DNA of 64,000 nucleotides from Rhodobacterales bacterium HKCCE2091 (lineage in GTDB: Bacteria; Pseudomonadota; Alphaproteobacteria; Rhodobacterales; Rhodobacteraceae), in contig WVSL01000017.1 of the NCBI GenBank assembly GCA_015689685.1, forward strand, positions 1 through 64,000, given 5' to 3'. This document shows positions 35,203 through 46,614 of the stretch, piece after piece. The notes under the pieces are model-generated. The model was not told the DNA's origin and made no database searches. It saw only the letters and a list, made by a program, of their open reading frames with translations. A program made the position numbers and the translations under genes. Positions within the stretch are counted from its first letter, which is position 1. Each line of letters opens with the position of its first letter.

Positions 35203-35817
35203 ATGCAGATGTTCGCGGGCGATCCCGAGTTCGAAAGCGATACGGTCACGTCGGCCGTCGGCTTCCTCGCGCAGCGCGCAAATGTCTGCGTCAAGGTTCT
35301 GGACCGCGATGGCCGCATCGTCGCCGTCAACCGGCGCGGCCTGGAGCTGCTGGAGACCACGGCGGAGGCCGTGTGCAACGCCATCTGGACCGAGTTCTGG
35401 GACGGTGCGACGCGGCAGGAGGCCGAGGCCTGCGTCAAGCGCGCCTTTGCGGGCGAGGCCGGGACGTTCACCGGGGTCTATCGCATCGGCGACCGCGACA
35501 CCCAGTGGGAGATCGAGGCCTTCCCGCTGGAATGGTCCGAGGGCGCGGTGACGAGGGTCTTGGTCCTGTCGTCGCTCCTGACCGGGACGGCGAACGCCCT
35601 GCCGGATGCCGACATGACCAGGAAGGTCAGCGATCTGCTGCACACATTCTCCAACATGGCGAGCGTCGCCGCGGGCGGTGCGCGGCTTCTGAAACGCGGT
35701 CTCGGCGCCGAGGAAACCGCCCAGGTCGCGGAGCAGCTGAACGACGCGGCCGAGCGGGCGGAACGGACGCTGGCGGAGTTTTCCCGCATCCTCGGCCGCG
35801 GCAGCCGCGCGGGCTGA
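35203..35817 (+). CDS. PAS-domain protein with kinase-like DHp tail, downstream of bphP
   Basis: The 204-residue product has a PAS fold at about residues 15-125, with KVLDRDGRIVAVNRRGLELL at its start. It then has a helical tail, KVSDLLHTFSNMASVAAGGARLL, that resembles the AHDFNN dimerisation-phosphotransfer helix of histidine kinases. No ATP-binding domain follows: the protein ends 60 residues later in charged helices. It begins 68 bases after bphP on the same strand and may be cotranscribed. It could be a phosphotransfer or sensory partner of the phytochrome, or an inert remnant of a kinase. I found no family name for the full protein. Confidence 0.78.
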   Translation: MQMFAGDPEFESDTVTSAVGFLAQRANVCVKVLDRDGRIVAVNRRGLELLETTAEAVCNAIWTEFWDGATRQEAEACVKRAFAGEAGTFTGVYRIGDRDTQWEIEAFPLEWSEGAVTRVLVLSSLLTGTANALPDADMTRKVSDLLHTFSNMASVAAGGARLLKRGLGAEETAQVAEQLNDAAERAERTLAEFSRILGRGSRAG

Positions 35818-35836
35818 GCATCGCGCCCGCCGCCGG

Positions 35837-37111
35837 TCAGACGATCCCGCCCGATCCGCCCGTCATCGCCGGCCGTTCGCCCGCCACCTTCGCCCGGTAT
35901 CCCGCCTGCCTGTAGGTCGCGACCGGGTCGATCGCACCGCCGGAGTCCAGCCGCGCCATCGCGAGGATCGGCTCCACATCGGTGCGGAACCCCGCCTTCA
36001 GCGTCGCCGCCGCCATCAGCGCGTCATTGCCGTCCTGGTAGCCCGCCAGCGCGGTGCGATCCACGATCAGCGCCTGGGCATAGGCGCGGCAGACCTCCAT
36101 CGCCGACGACATCAGGCTTTCGATCGGGTCGGTGACGTTGTGCGACTGGTCCAGCATGTGGGCGGGGTCGAACCCCGGCGTGCCCTCCGCCGCGACCAGT
36201 TCGTTGAACACGAGGAACAGCCGGAACGGGTCGATGGACCCGGTATCGAGGTCGTCGTCGCCGTACTTGCTGTCGTTGAAGTGGAACCCGCCGAGCTTGC
36301 CGAACCGGATCAGGCGCGCGACGATCATCTCGATGTTCACGTTCGGCGCGTGGTGGCCGAGATCGACGAGGCAGAACGCCCGGTCCCCCAATTCCTGCGC
36401 GATCAGGTAGTTCGTGCCCCAGTCCTGCACCACGGTGGAATAGAACGCGGGCTCGTACATCTTGTGCTCGGTGAAGAGCCGCCAGTCGTCGGGCAGCTCC
36501 GCGTAGATCGCCTTCGCCGCGTCGAGGTAGCGGTCGAACTGGCGCGTGAAATCCGCCTGGCCGGGGAAATTCGATCCGTCGCCGATCCAGATCGTCAGCG
36601 CCTTCGACCCGATCGCCCGGCCGATCTCGATGCATTCGAGATTGTGCTCCACAGCCTGCCGCCGCGTGGCCGCGTCGGTATGGCTGAGCGAGCCGAACTT
36701 GTAGGACCGCGGCTGCTGCGGCTGGTCCTGGAAGGTGTTGGAGTTCATCGCGTCGAAGGTCAGCCCGACCGTCTTCGCCTTCGCCTTCAGGTCCTCCGCC
36801 GGGGCCTTGTCCCACGGGATGTGCAAGGAAACAGAAGGCGTTGCGCGGGTAAGTTGATGTATCACCCCGCAATCGTCGAGTTTGTCGAAGATGTCCCGCG
36901 GCTCGCCCGGGGCCGGGAAGCGGGCGAAGCGCGTGCCGCCGGTGCCGACGCCCCAGGACGGGATCGCGACGCCGTAGGCCGCCACCTTCGCCCGGACCGC
37001 ATCGATGTCCAAGCCGCGCCGGGCAAGCTGCGCGCCGAGCGCGTCGTAGTCGGACCTCAGCGCCGCCTCGCGCTCCGCGTTGGCCGCCTCGATCACGTCG
37101 CTGTCGATCAT
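35837..37111 (-). CDS. rhaI: L-rhamnose isomerase, rhizobial type
   Basis: The 424-residue product converts L-rhamnose to L-rhamnulose in the cytoplasm. It is the TIM-barrel sugar isomerase of the RhaI family found in rhizobia and Pseudomonas, with metal and substrate residues in FTEHKMYEPAFYSTVVQDWG, CLVDLGHHAPNVN and GGFHFNDSKYGDDDLD. I start it at MIDSDV because GGGGAGGA is properly spaced there; the ATG two codons upstream abuts that site. It is the last gene of the rhaDI unit, about 55 bases after rhaD, and shares the operator at 39341-39413. Confidence 0.96.
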   Translation of the reverse strand: MIDSDVIEAANAEREAALRSDYDALGAQLARRGLDIDAVRAKVAAYGVAIPSWGVGTGGTRFARFPAPGEPRDIFDKLDDCGVIHQLTRATPSVSLHIPWDKAPAEDLKAKAKTVGLTFDAMNSNTFQDQPQQPRSYKFGSLSHTDAATRRQAVEHNLECIEIGRAIGSKALTIWIGDGSNFPGQADFTRQFDRYLDAAKAIYAELPDDWRLFTEHKMYEPAFYSTVVQDWGTNYLIAQELGDRAFCLVDLGHHAPNVNIEMIVARLIRFGKLGGFHFNDSKYGDDDLDTGSIDPFRLFLVFNELVAAEGTPGFDPAHMLDQSHNVTDPIESLMSSAMEVCRAYAQALIVDRTALAGYQDGNDALMAAATLKAGFRTDVEPILAMARLDSGGAIDPVATYRQAGYRAKVAGERPAMTGGSGGIV

Positions 37112-37134
37112 GCCCATCCTCCCCGACGGCATAT

Positions 37135-37163
37135 GCGGGGCGGTGTCGGTCCCGCCGCCCCGC
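37135..37163 (-). promoter_or_regulatory. GC hairpin between rhaD and rhaI
   Basis: Arms 37135-37143 and 37155-37163 are 9-bp perfect complements around an 11-base loop. It starts four bases after the rhaD stop on the transcript and 24 bases before rhaI. It has no T-tract, so it is more likely to affect mRNA stability or coupling than to end transcription. Confidence 0.45.
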
Positions 37164-37166
37164 CCG

Positions 37167-39269
<2,103 letters not shown>

Positions 39270-39340
39270 CGCGTCCTCCCTGCGCGCGGGCCTGTCGGCA
39301 CGCCTTCCCTGCCCCGGAACCTGCGCGCTCGCCCTATTGG

Positions 39341-39413
39341 TGTCAATCAGTTTCAATCATGTTCGCTCATTCTGCGCCGCAGCATGATTGGAAATGATCG
39401 AAGCTGATTGACA
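39341..39413. promoter_or_regulatory. Rhamnose operator: long inverted repeat with outward -35 boxes
   Basis: TGTCAATCAG and CAATCATG (39341-39361) are mirrored by CATGATTG (39383-39390) and CTGATTGACA (39404-39413). Each outer arm contains TTGACA pointing away from the centre, so one -35 may serve rhaD and the other rhaR. DeoR-type repressors bind such TTGA/TCAA-rich half-sites; RhaR is encoded 44 bases away. Confidence 0.7.
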
Positions 39414-39456
39414 GGTTCGACGAATCTGCGCAACCTCGGTGCCAGGGAGGACGGAA

Positions 39457-40263
39457 ATGCACGAGAAGGAACGCCACAGGATCATCCTGTCCGCGGTTCA
39501 GGACCGGCCGGTGGTGACCGTGTCCGATCTCTGCGACCTCACCGGCGTTTCCGAGGCCACGATCCGCCGCGACATCGCCACCCTGCATGTCCAGAAGCGC
39601 CTGCGCCGCGTGCGCGGCGGGGCCGAGGCGATCGCGCCGCCGCCCTTCGTCGGGCTCGCCGGACGCACCTTCGCGGTCAACCAGACCCGCGCCAGCCAGC
39701 AGAAGCAGGCGATCGCGCGCGAGGCGGTGGCGTTGTGCGAGGACGGCGACTCGATCATCATCAACGGCGGCACCACCACGTTCCAGATGGTCCATCCGCT
39801 GGCGACCCGGCGGATGCAGGTCTTCACCAACTCCTTTCCCATCGCCGAGCACCTGCTGAAGCATTCGCGGAACGCGGTGATGCTGCCGGGCGGCACGATC
39901 TACCGCGAACAGAACATCATCCTGTCGCCGTTCGACAACGACGTGGCCCGCAACTTCTACGCCCGCCGCATGTTCATGGGCGCGCAGGGGATCGGGCCGC
40001 TCGGGCTGATGGAGGCCGACCCGCTCCTGATCCAGGCCGAGCAGAAGCTGATCGGCCAGGCCGACGAGCTGATCGTGCTGGTGGACAGTTCCAAGTTCGA
40101 GAACCGGTCGAGCCTCGTGCTCTGCCCGTTGTCGAAGATCGACGTGATCGTGACCGACGACGGCATCCCGGACCACGCGGCCGCGATGCTGGAGGCCGCG
40201 GACATCAGGCTCGTCATCGCCCCCACGGGCGCGGCCGAGCGGGAGGAGGAGGCGGCGTCCTGA
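39457..40263 (+). CDS. rhaR: DeoR-family transcriptional regulator of rhamnose genes
   Basis: The 268-residue product has an N-terminal DeoR helix-turn-helix (about residues 6-60; VSDLCDLTGVSEATIRRDIA) followed by the RRVRGGAEA junction and a DeoRC sugar-phosphate sensor domain with IIINGGTTTFQM and MLPGGTIYREQN. In Rhizobium the equivalent protein represses both rhamnose transcripts and responds to a phosphorylated intermediate. It starts at an ATG after GGGAGGA, 44 bases from the divergent operator, and heads the rhaRSTPQUK unit. Confidence 0.94.
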   Translation: MHEKERHRIILSAVQDRPVVTVSDLCDLTGVSEATIRRDIATLHVQKRLRRVRGGAEAIAPPPFVGLAGRTFAVNQTRASQQKQAIAREAVALCEDGDSIIINGGTTTFQMVHPLATRRMQVFTNSFPIAEHLLKHSRNAVMLPGGTIYREQNIILSPFDNDVARNFYARRMFMGAQGIGPLGLMEADPLLIQAEQKLIGQADELIVLVDSSKFENRSSLVLCPLSKIDVIVTDDGIPDHAAAMLEAADIRLVIAPTGAAEREEEAAS

Positions 40264-40305
40264 CCAGAAGCGCCGTTTGAAGCTACCGATCCAAGGGAGG
40301 ACACC

Positions 40306-41301
40306 ATGAAAGTAGCGAAGAGAATACTGGCGGCGCTGGCCGCGGTCGCGTCACTGGCGCTGCCGGCGGCGGCGCAGGACGATCCGGTGCGGATCGCCAT
40401 CGTCGTCAAGGCGCTCGGCATCGGCTTCTTCGAGGCCGCGGCGGAGGGCGCCGAGGAAGCGGCCGCGGAGCTCGGCAACGTCGAGATCATCTACACCGGC
40501 CCGACCGAGACCACGGCCGAGGGCCAGATCGAGGTCATCAACGCGCTGATCGCCCAGGGCGTCGACGCCATCGCCGTGTCGGCCAACGACCCCGACGCGC
40601 TGGTCCCCGTGCTGCAGCGGGCGATGGACCGCGGCATCACAGTGATCTCGTGGGATTCGGGCGTCGAGCAGGACGGCCGCCAGATGCACCTCGCGCCGTC
40701 CTCGGACGAGCTGATCGGGCGGATGATCATCCAGCTCGCCGCCGACCACCTGCCCGATGGCGGTGACGTGGCGGTGCTGTCGGCCTCGGCCACGGCGACG
40801 AACCAGAACACCTGGATCGCCGAGATGAACGCGGTGATGGACGACTATCCGAACATCAACGTCGTCGCGACGGTCTACGGTGACGACCTCGCCGACAAGT
40901 CCTACCGCGAGGCGCAGGGCCTCATGCAGTCCTACCCCGATCTCGACGCGATCATCGCGCCGACCTCGGTCGGCATTGTCGCCGCGGCGCAGGCCGTGGA
41001 GGACGCGGGCCGCGTGGGCGAGGTGAACGTGACGGGTCTCGGCCTGCCGTCCGAGATGGCCGGCGCGATCGAGAGCGGCGCGTCGCAGAGCTTCGCGATC
41101 TGGAACCCGATCGACCTCGGCTATGCCGCGACCATGATCGCGTTCAACCTCAGCCAGGGCAACGCGACTGCCGAGCCGGGCGGCACCATCCCGATGGGCC
41201 GCATGGGCGAGGTCGAGCTCGACGACACCCTGTCCGGCGCGATGTCCGACCCGTTCGTCTACGACGCGTCGAACATCGAGCAGTTCCGCGACATCTTCTG
41301 A
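40306..41301 (+). CDS. rhaS: Rhamnose ABC transporter, periplasmic substrate-binding protein
   Basis: The 331-residue product starts with a Sec signal, MKVAKRILAALAAVASLALP, cleaved near AAAQD, and then has the LacI/RbsB-like periplasmic fold (IAIVVKALGIGFFEAAAEGA; VEIIYTGPTETTAEGQIEVI). It is the rhamnose-specific receptor RhaS of the carbohydrate-uptake transporter-2 family. It begins 42 bases after rhaR, with GGGAGGA upstream. A strong GC hairpin follows its stop, which would favour receptor over membrane components. Confidence 0.95.
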   Translation: MKVAKRILAALAAVASLALPAAAQDDPVRIAIVVKALGIGFFEAAAEGAEEAAAELGNVEIIYTGPTETTAEGQIEVINALIAQGVDAIAVSANDPDALVPVLQRAMDRGITVISWDSGVEQDGRQMHLAPSSDELIGRMIIQLAADHLPDGGDVAVLSASATATNQNTWIAEMNAVMDDYPNINVVATVYGDDLADKSYREAQGLMQSYPDLDAIIAPTSVGIVAAAQAVEDAGRVGEVNVTGLGLPSEMAGAIESGASQSFAIWNPIDLGYAATMIAFNLSQGNATAEPGGTIPMGRMGEVELDDTLSGAMSDPFVYDASNIEQFRDIF

Positions 41302-41319
41302 TCCGCGGACCGGATGACG

Positions 41320-41350
41320 GGCGGCCCGCGGGATGACCCCGCGGGCCGCC
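41320..41350 (+). promoter_or_regulatory. GC hairpin just after rhaS, before rhaT
   Basis: A 13-bp perfect stem (arms 41320-41332 and 41338-41350, loop ATGAC) starts 18 bases after the rhaS stop. There is no T-tract. It resembles the elements after tctC and dppA. It also covers the first codons of the longest possible rhaT frame, which argues that rhaT begins later. Confidence 0.68.
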
Positions 41351-41361
41351 TGCCCCGCCCC

Positions 41362-42933
41362 ATGCCAGCCTCGGTGACCGGGATGCAGATGCACGCCAAG
41401 GACATGACGGCCGAGCCCCGCGGGGAAACCGCCCCGGGCCCGGTGCTCGCGCTCGACGGGATCGTGAAGACCTTCCCCGGCGTCCGCGCGCTCGACGGCG
41501 TCCACCTGGCGCTCCACCCCGGCGAAGTCACGGCGCTGGTGGGCGAGAACGGCGCCGGCAAGTCGACGGTCGTGAAGATCCTGACCGGCATCTACCAGCC
41601 CGACGGCGGCGAGATCCGGCTCGACGGCAGCCCGGTCCGCTTTCCGACCGCGCAGGCGGCGTCCGAGGCCGGGATCACCGCGATCCACCAGGAAACCGTG
41701 CTGTTCGACGACCTGACCGTGGCCGAGAACATCTTCGTCGGCCACGCCCCCCGCGGGCGGTTCGGCCTGATCGACTGGCGCGGCCTGAAGGCGCGCGCCC
41801 GCGAGATCCTCGACGGGATCGGCGCGCGGATCGACCCCGACACACGGCTCCGCGATCTCGGCATCGCGTCGAAGCACCTCGTGGCCATCGCCCGCGCGCT
41901 GTCGGTCGAGGCCCGCGTGGTCATCATGGACGAACCCACCGCCGCCCTGTCCCACAAGGAGATCGAGGAGCTCTACGAGCTGGTCGAGCAGCTCAAGCGC
42001 GCCGGCAAGGCAATCCTCTTCATCTCCCACAAGTTCGACGAGATCTTCCGCATCGCCGACCGCTACACCGTGTTCCGCGACGGCGCCTTCATCGCCGAGG
42101 GCCGGATCGACGAGGTCGGCCACGACGACCTGGTGAAGATGATGGTCGGCCGCTCGGTCGACGCGATCTTCCCCGCCCGCGCCGCCGATCCCGGCGACAC
42201 CGTGCTGGCGGTCGATGGCTTCTGCCACCCGACCGAGTTCGACGGCATCTCGTTCACGCTCCGCCGGGGCGAGATCCTGGGATTCTATGGTCTCGTCGGC
42301 GCCGGGCGGTCCGAGTTCATGCAGGCGCTCTTCGGCATCACCGCGCCTTCCGCCGGGTCCGTGTCCATCGACGGCGCACCGGTCCGCATCGCCAGCCCCG
42401 CCGACGCGGTGCGGCACGGCATCGTCTACGTTCCGGAGGACCGCGGGCGGCAGGGCGCGATCACCGCGCTGCCGATCTTCCAGAACGTCACCCTGCCCTC
42501 GCTAGCGCGCACCTCGCGCCGGGGCTTCCTGCGAATGGCCGAGGAATTCGCGCTCGCCCGCGAATACACCGCCCGCCTCGACCTGCGCGCCGCCGCGCTC
42601 GACGCGGAGGTCGGCACGCTGTCGGGCGGCAACCAGCAGAAGGTGGTGATCGCGAAGTGGCTGGCGACGAAGCCCCGCGTCATCATCCTCGACGAACCCA
42701 CCAAGGGCATCGACATCGGCTCCAAGGCCGCGGTGCACGCGTTCATGGCGGAACTCGCGGCGCAGGGGCTCGCCGTCATCATGGTCAGCTCGGAAATCCC
42801 GGAGGTGCTCGGCATGTCGGATCGCGTCATCGTCATGCGCGAGGGGCGCATGGCGGCGGAACTCCACGGCGGCGACCTGACGCCCGAGACGCTGGTGCGC
42901 CACGCCGCGGGGATCGAGGGGGCCGCGGCATGA
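41362..42933 (+). CDS. rhaT: Rhamnose ABC transporter, ATP-binding protein (double ATPase)
   Basis: The product (about 523 residues from this start) has two ABC ATPase halves, as usual for CUT2 sugar importers. The first has Walker A VGENGAGKST and Walker B VIMDEPTAALS; the second has a degenerate Walker A around YGLVGAGRSEFM and a good signature LSGGNQQKVVIAKW with ILDEPTKGID. The start is uncertain. The frame opens at 41314, but that codon lies at the edge of the hairpin; ATGs at 41362, 41383, 41389 and 41404 are more likely, and none has a strong ribosome site. The homology begins at VLALDGIVKTFPGV. Confidence 0.93.
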   Translation: MPASVTGMQMHAKDMTAEPRGETAPGPVLALDGIVKTFPGVRALDGVHLALHPGEVTALVGENGAGKSTVVKILTGIYQPDGGEIRLDGSPVRFPTAQAASEAGITAIHQETVLFDDLTVAENIFVGHAPRGRFGLIDWRGLKARAREILDGIGARIDPDTRLRDLGIASKHLVAIARALSVEARVVIMDEPTAALSHKEIEELYELVEQLKRAGKAILFISHKFDEIFRIADRYTVFRDGAFIAEGRIDEVGHDDLVKMMVGRSVDAIFPARAADPGDTVLAVDGFCHPTEFDGISFTLRRGEILGFYGLVGAGRSEFMQALFGITAPSAGSVSIDGAPVRIASPADAVRHGIVYVPEDRGRQGAITALPIFQNVTLPSLARTSRRGFLRMAEEFALAREYTARLDLRAAALDAEVGTLSGGNQQKVVIAKWLATKPRVIILDEPTKGIDIGSKAAVHAFMAELAAQGLAVIMVSSEIPEVLGMSDRVIVMREGRMAAELHGGDLTPETLVRHAAGIEGAAA

Positions 42934-43913
42934 TCGCCCGGCTGCTCACCTCGCGCGAGGCGCTCCTGACCGGGGCCATCGCGCTTCTGCTGGTCCTGAT
43001 CGCCAGCCGCTTCCCCGCCTTCGTGGAGCCCGGCAACCTCGCCTCGGTGTTCAACGACACCGCGCCGCTGATCCTGCTGGCGCTCGGCCAGATGGCGGTG
43101 ATCCTGACCCGCTGCATCGACCTGTCGGTGGCCGCGAACCTCGCGCTGACCGGGATGGTGGTGGCGATGCTGAACGCCGCCGCGCCGGGGGTGCCGATCG
43201 CGGTGATCCTCGTGCTGGCGGTCGCGCTCGGCGCGCTAATGGGGATGGTCAACGGGATCCTCGTCTGGAAACTCGACATCCCGCCCATCGTCGTCACGCT
43301 CGGCACCATGACGATCTTCCGCGGGATCATCTTCGTCATCTCCGGAGGCGACTGGGTGAACTCCCACGAGATGAGCGCGGCCTTCAAGGCATTTCCCCGG
43401 GCCGAGATCCTCGGCCTGCCGGTACTGAGCTGGATCGCGCTGACCGTCATCGCCGCCTTCGGGCTGTTCATGGCCCGCGCGCCCCTCGGCCGCGCCTTCT
43501 TCGCCGTCGGCGGCAACCCCCACGCGGCGGTCTATACCGGCCTGAACGTGGGCCGCGCGCAGTTCTGGGCCTTCACCGTGTCGGGCGCGCTGGCCGGGCT
43601 GACCGGGTATCTCTGGGTCTCGCGCTATGCCGTCGCCTATGTCGACATCGCCGGCGGGTTCGAACTCGAGGTCGTGGCCGCCTGCGTCATCGGCGGCATT
43701 TCCATCGCAGGGGGCATCGGGTCGGTCGGCGGCACGGTGCTCGGCGCACTGTTCCTCGGGGTCATCAAGAACGCCCTGCCGGTGGTCAACGTATCGCCGT
43801 TCTGGCAGCTCGCGATCTCCGGCACCGCGATCCTGATCGCCGTCGCGATGAACGCCCGCGCGAGCCGGCGAAAGGGCCGCGTGATCCTGAAGCGCGCGGA
43901 GGCCCCGGCATGA
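42930..43913 (+). CDS. rhaP: Rhamnose ABC transporter permease
   Basis: The 327-residue product has eight to ten membrane segments and the CUT2 permease landmarks [36 protein letters not shown] and [16 protein letters not shown]. It starts as ATGA overlapping rhaT. It pairs with RhaQ to form the channel, as in rhizobial loci, where both permeases are encoded in this order. Confidence 0.95.
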   Translation: MIARLLTSREALLTGAIALLLVLIASRFPAFVEPGNLASVFNDTAPLILLALGQMAVILTRCIDLSVAANLALTGMVVAMLNAAAPGVPIAVILVLAVALGALMGMVNGILVWKLDIPPIVVTLGTMTIFRGIIFVISGGDWVNSHEMSAAFKAFPRAEILGLPVLSWIALTVIAAFGLFMARAPLGRAFFAVGGNPHAAVYTGLNVGRAQFWAFTVSGALAGLTGYLWVSRYAVAYVDIAGGFELEVVAACVIGGISIAGGIGSVGGTVLGALFLGVIKNALPVVNVSPFWQLAISGTAILIAVAMNARASRRKGRVILKRAEAPA

Positions 43914-44911
43914 GCGCGACCGGCACCGACCGCGTGATCCCCGACCGGCTGCAAAGCCCGTTCCAGCGCCGCCTGAAGTCGTGGGAGACGCTGCTGCTGG
44001 CGGTCGCCGTGGCGATCTTCGTGCTGAACTCCTTCGCCTCGCCCTACTTCCTCAACGCGTGGAACCTCAGCGACGCGACCTTCAACTTCACCGAGAAGGC
44101 GATGATCGCCTTCGCGATGGCGCTGCTGGTCATCTCGGGCGAGATCGACCTGTCCGTCGCCTCGATCATCGCGCTGGCCTCGACGGCGATGGGGGCCGCG
44201 GTGCAGATCGGGGCCGGTGCGCCCGCGCTGATCGCCATCGGTCTCGTCGTCGGCCTCGCCTGCGGCGCGTTCAACGGCGTGCTCGTCACGATCATGGGCC
44301 TGCCCTCCATCGTCGTGACCATCGGCACGATGAGCCTGTTCCGCGGCATCGCCTACATCGTGCTCGGCGACCAGGCCTATGGCGGCTACCCGCCCGACTT
44401 CACCTGGTTCGGCCGCGGCTACGTGTTCTGGGTGATCTCGTTCGAACTGGTGCTGTTCTTCGCGCTCGCGCTGGTGTTCGGGGTGGTGCTCCACAAGACC
44501 AACTTCGGCCGCTCGGTCTACGCCATCGGCAACAACCCCACGGGCGCGCTGTTTTCGGGGATCCGGGTGACGCGGGTGAAGTTCATCCTGTTCCTGCTGA
44601 CCGGGCTCATGTCCGGGGTTGCGGCGGTCTGCCTGACCGGGCGGCTCGGCTCCACCCGGCCCTCCATCGCGCAGGGGTGGGAACTGGAGGTGGTGACGAT
44701 GGTCGTGCTCGGCGGCGTCTCGATCCTCGGCGGGTCGGGGTCGATCCCCGGCGTCGTCATCGCCGCCTTCGTCATGGGCCTCGTGACCTTCGGCCTCGGG
44801 CTTCTGAACGTCCCGGGCATCGTGATGTCGATCTTCATCGGCCTCCTGCTGATCGGGGTCATCGCCGCGCCGCGGATCTGGACGCGGCTGCGGTCGCGGG
44901 CGGCCGCGTGA
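43910..44911 (+). CDS. rhaQ: Rhamnose ABC transporter permease
   Basis: The 333-residue product is the second CUT2 permease, with [40 protein letters not shown] and [16 protein letters not shown]. It overlaps rhaP as ATGA and its TGA shares one base with the mutarotase ATG. It is a diverged paralogue of RhaP, the two presumably forming a heterodimer. Confidence 0.95.
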   Translation: MSATGTDRVIPDRLQSPFQRRLKSWETLLLAVAVAIFVLNSFASPYFLNAWNLSDATFNFTEKAMIAFAMALLVISGEIDLSVASIIALASTAMGAAVQIGAGAPALIAIGLVVGLACGAFNGVLVTIMGLPSIVVTIGTMSLFRGIAYIVLGDQAYGGYPPDFTWFGRGYVFWVISFELVLFFALALVFGVVLHKTNFGRSVYAIGNNPTGALFSGIRVTRVKFILFLLTGLMSGVAAVCLTGRLGSTRPSIAQGWELEVVTMVVLGGVSILGGSGSIPGVVIAAFVMGLVTFGLGLLNVPGIVMSIFIGLLLIGVIAAPRIWTRLRSRAAA

Positions 44912-45225
44912 TGGAGAAATACGCCTTCACGATGCGATTGAATCCCGGTGCCGCCGACGAGTACGAGAAACGGCACGACGAGATCTGGCCCGAACTGGTC
45001 GAACTGTTGCGCGAGGCCGGGGTCAGCGACTACTCGATCCACCTCGACACCGGGACGGACACGCTTTTCGGCGTGCTCTGGCGGCGGGACGACCACGGCA
45101 TGGACGCCCTGCCCGATCACCCGGTGATGCAGCGGTGGTGGGCGCACATGGCCGACATCATGGAAACCCGCGACGACAACGAACCCGTCGCGGTGCCGCT
45201 GCGCACCGTGTTCCACATGCCATGA
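44911..45225 (+). CDS. rhaU: L-rhamnose mutarotase
   Basis: The 104-residue product interconverts alpha and beta L-rhamnose. It has the family start [20 protein letters not shown] and the conserved block [20 protein letters not shown] and [12 protein letters not shown]; the tyrosine, histidine and tryptophans of the active site are present. The gene is called rhaU in rhizobia and rhaM elsewhere. It is tightly coupled to rhaQ and, by ATGA, to the kinase. Confidence 0.95.
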   Translation: MEKYAFTMRLNPGAADEYEKRHDEIWPELVELLREAGVSDYSIHLDTGTDTLFGVLWRRDDHGMDALPDHPVMQRWWAHMADIMETRDDNEPVAVPLRTVFHMP

Positions 45226-46601
45226 CAACCCCCGCCCGCGTCGCCGTCATCGATATCGGCAAGACCAACGCGAAACTGGCGCTGGTCGACACCGCGACGC
45301 TGGCGGAGATCGCCGTCCGGACCCGGCCGAACACCGTCCTCCCGGGCTCGCCCTGGCCCCGTTTCGATCTCGACGGGCACTGGGCCTTCCTGCTCGGCGG
45401 GCTGGCCGAGATGCACAACGCCCACGGCATCGACGCGGTGTCGGTCACGACCCACGGCGCCTCCGCGGTGCTGCTCGACGCCGAAGGCAGGCTGGCCGCG
45501 CCGATGCTGGACTACGAGCATCCCGGCCCCGACACCGTCGCCGCAGCCTACGACGCGATCCGCCCGGACTTCGCCGAGACCGGCTCGCCGCGCCTGCCGA
45601 TGGGGCTGAACCTCGGCGCGCAGCTTCACTGGCAGTTCCAGACCGACCCCGACCTGCGGCGGCGGAAGGCGCATGTCCTGACCTACCCGCAATACTGGGG
45701 ATACCGCCTGACCGGGGAAATCGCGTCGGACGTGACCTCGCTCGGCTGCCACACCGACCTTTGGGACCCGCACCGGCGGCGGCCCTCGGCGCTGTGCGAC
45801 CGGCTCGGCATCGCGGACAAGCTCGCGCCGCCCCGACTGCCGGGCGAGACCCTCGGCACCCTTTCCGCCCGCGTTTGCGCGGAGACCGGCATGGCAAGGG
45901 GGACACCGGTCGCGGTCGGCATCCACGATTCCAACGCCTCGCTCCTGCCCCACCTCCTGCGGGAAAGCGCGCCCTTCTCGGTGGTCTCGACCGGCACCTG
46001 GGTCGTGTCGATGGCGGTCGGCGGGGCCGGCCGGACGCTCGACCCGGCGCGGGACACGCTCGTGAACGTCAACGCGGAGGGCGACCCGGTGCCCTCGGCA
46101 CGCTTCATGGGCGGCCGCGAATACGAGACATTGCGCGACGACGGACCCGCGCCGGGGGAACGGGACCTCGCCGCCGTCCTGCGCGCCGGTCCGCGCCTTT
46201 TGCCGTCGGTCGTGCGGGGGTCGGGGCCGTTCCCGACCGCCACTGCGCGCTGGACCGGGCCGGAACCCGCGGGACCCGAACGCGGGGCGGCTGTGGCCAT
46301 CTACCTCGCGCTGATGACGGCCACCTGCCTCGACCTGGTGGGGCATCGCGGCACGGTGCTGGTCGAAGGCCCGTTCGCGCGCAACGCGGGGTATCTCGAC
46401 ATGCTCGGCGCGGCGACCGGCAGCCCGGTCCGCGCCTCTGCGGGCGTCACGGGGACAAGCCAGGGCGCGAGCCTCCTCGTCGCGCCGAACGCCGCGCGTG
46501 GACACCGCCCCGACCTCCACCGCCCGACGCAGCCGGCCGAGGCGCTGCGCCGTTATGCCGAGGCGTGGATGGACGAGGTGCGGGGCGCGGTCGCCCCGTG
46601 A
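45222..46601 (+). CDS. rhaK: L-rhamnulose kinase, FGGY family
   Basis: The 459-residue product phosphorylates L-rhamnulose with ATP. It starts [20 protein letters not shown], giving the FGGY phosphate-1 motif, and has [12 protein letters not shown] and [13 protein letters not shown] around the second nucleotide site. The rhizobial RhaK is also required for transport activity. The ATG overlaps the mutarotase stop as ATGA. It is the last gene of the rhaRSTPQUK unit and converges on the hypothetical gene at 46615 with 13 bases between. Confidence 0.94.
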   Translation: MTTPARVAVIDIGKTNAKLALVDTATLAEIAVRTRPNTVLPGSPWPRFDLDGHWAFLLGGLAEMHNAHGIDAVSVTTHGASAVLLDAEGRLAAPMLDYEHPGPDTVAAAYDAIRPDFAETGSPRLPMGLNLGAQLHWQFQTDPDLRRRKAHVLTYPQYWGYRLTGEIASDVTSLGCHTDLWDPHRRRPSALCDRLGIADKLAPPRLPGETLGTLSARVCAETGMARGTPVAVGIHDSNASLLPHLLRESAPFSVVSTGTWVVSMAVGGAGRTLDPARDTLVNVNAEGDPVPSARFMGGREYETLRDDGPAPGERDLAAVLRAGPRLLPSVVRGSGPFPTATARWTGPEPAGPERGAAVAIYLALMTATCLDLVGHRGTVLVEGPFARNAGYLDMLGAATGSPVRASAGVTGTSQGASLLVAPNAARGHRPDLHRPTQPAEALRRYAEAWMDEVRGAVAP

Positions 46602-46614
46602 TCCCGCCGCGGGG

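Noticed and set aside
41314-41361. rhaT starting at the first ATG of its frame (41314)
   Set aside because: The codons lie at and in a 13-bp hairpin, encode poorly conserved sequence and have no ribosome site.
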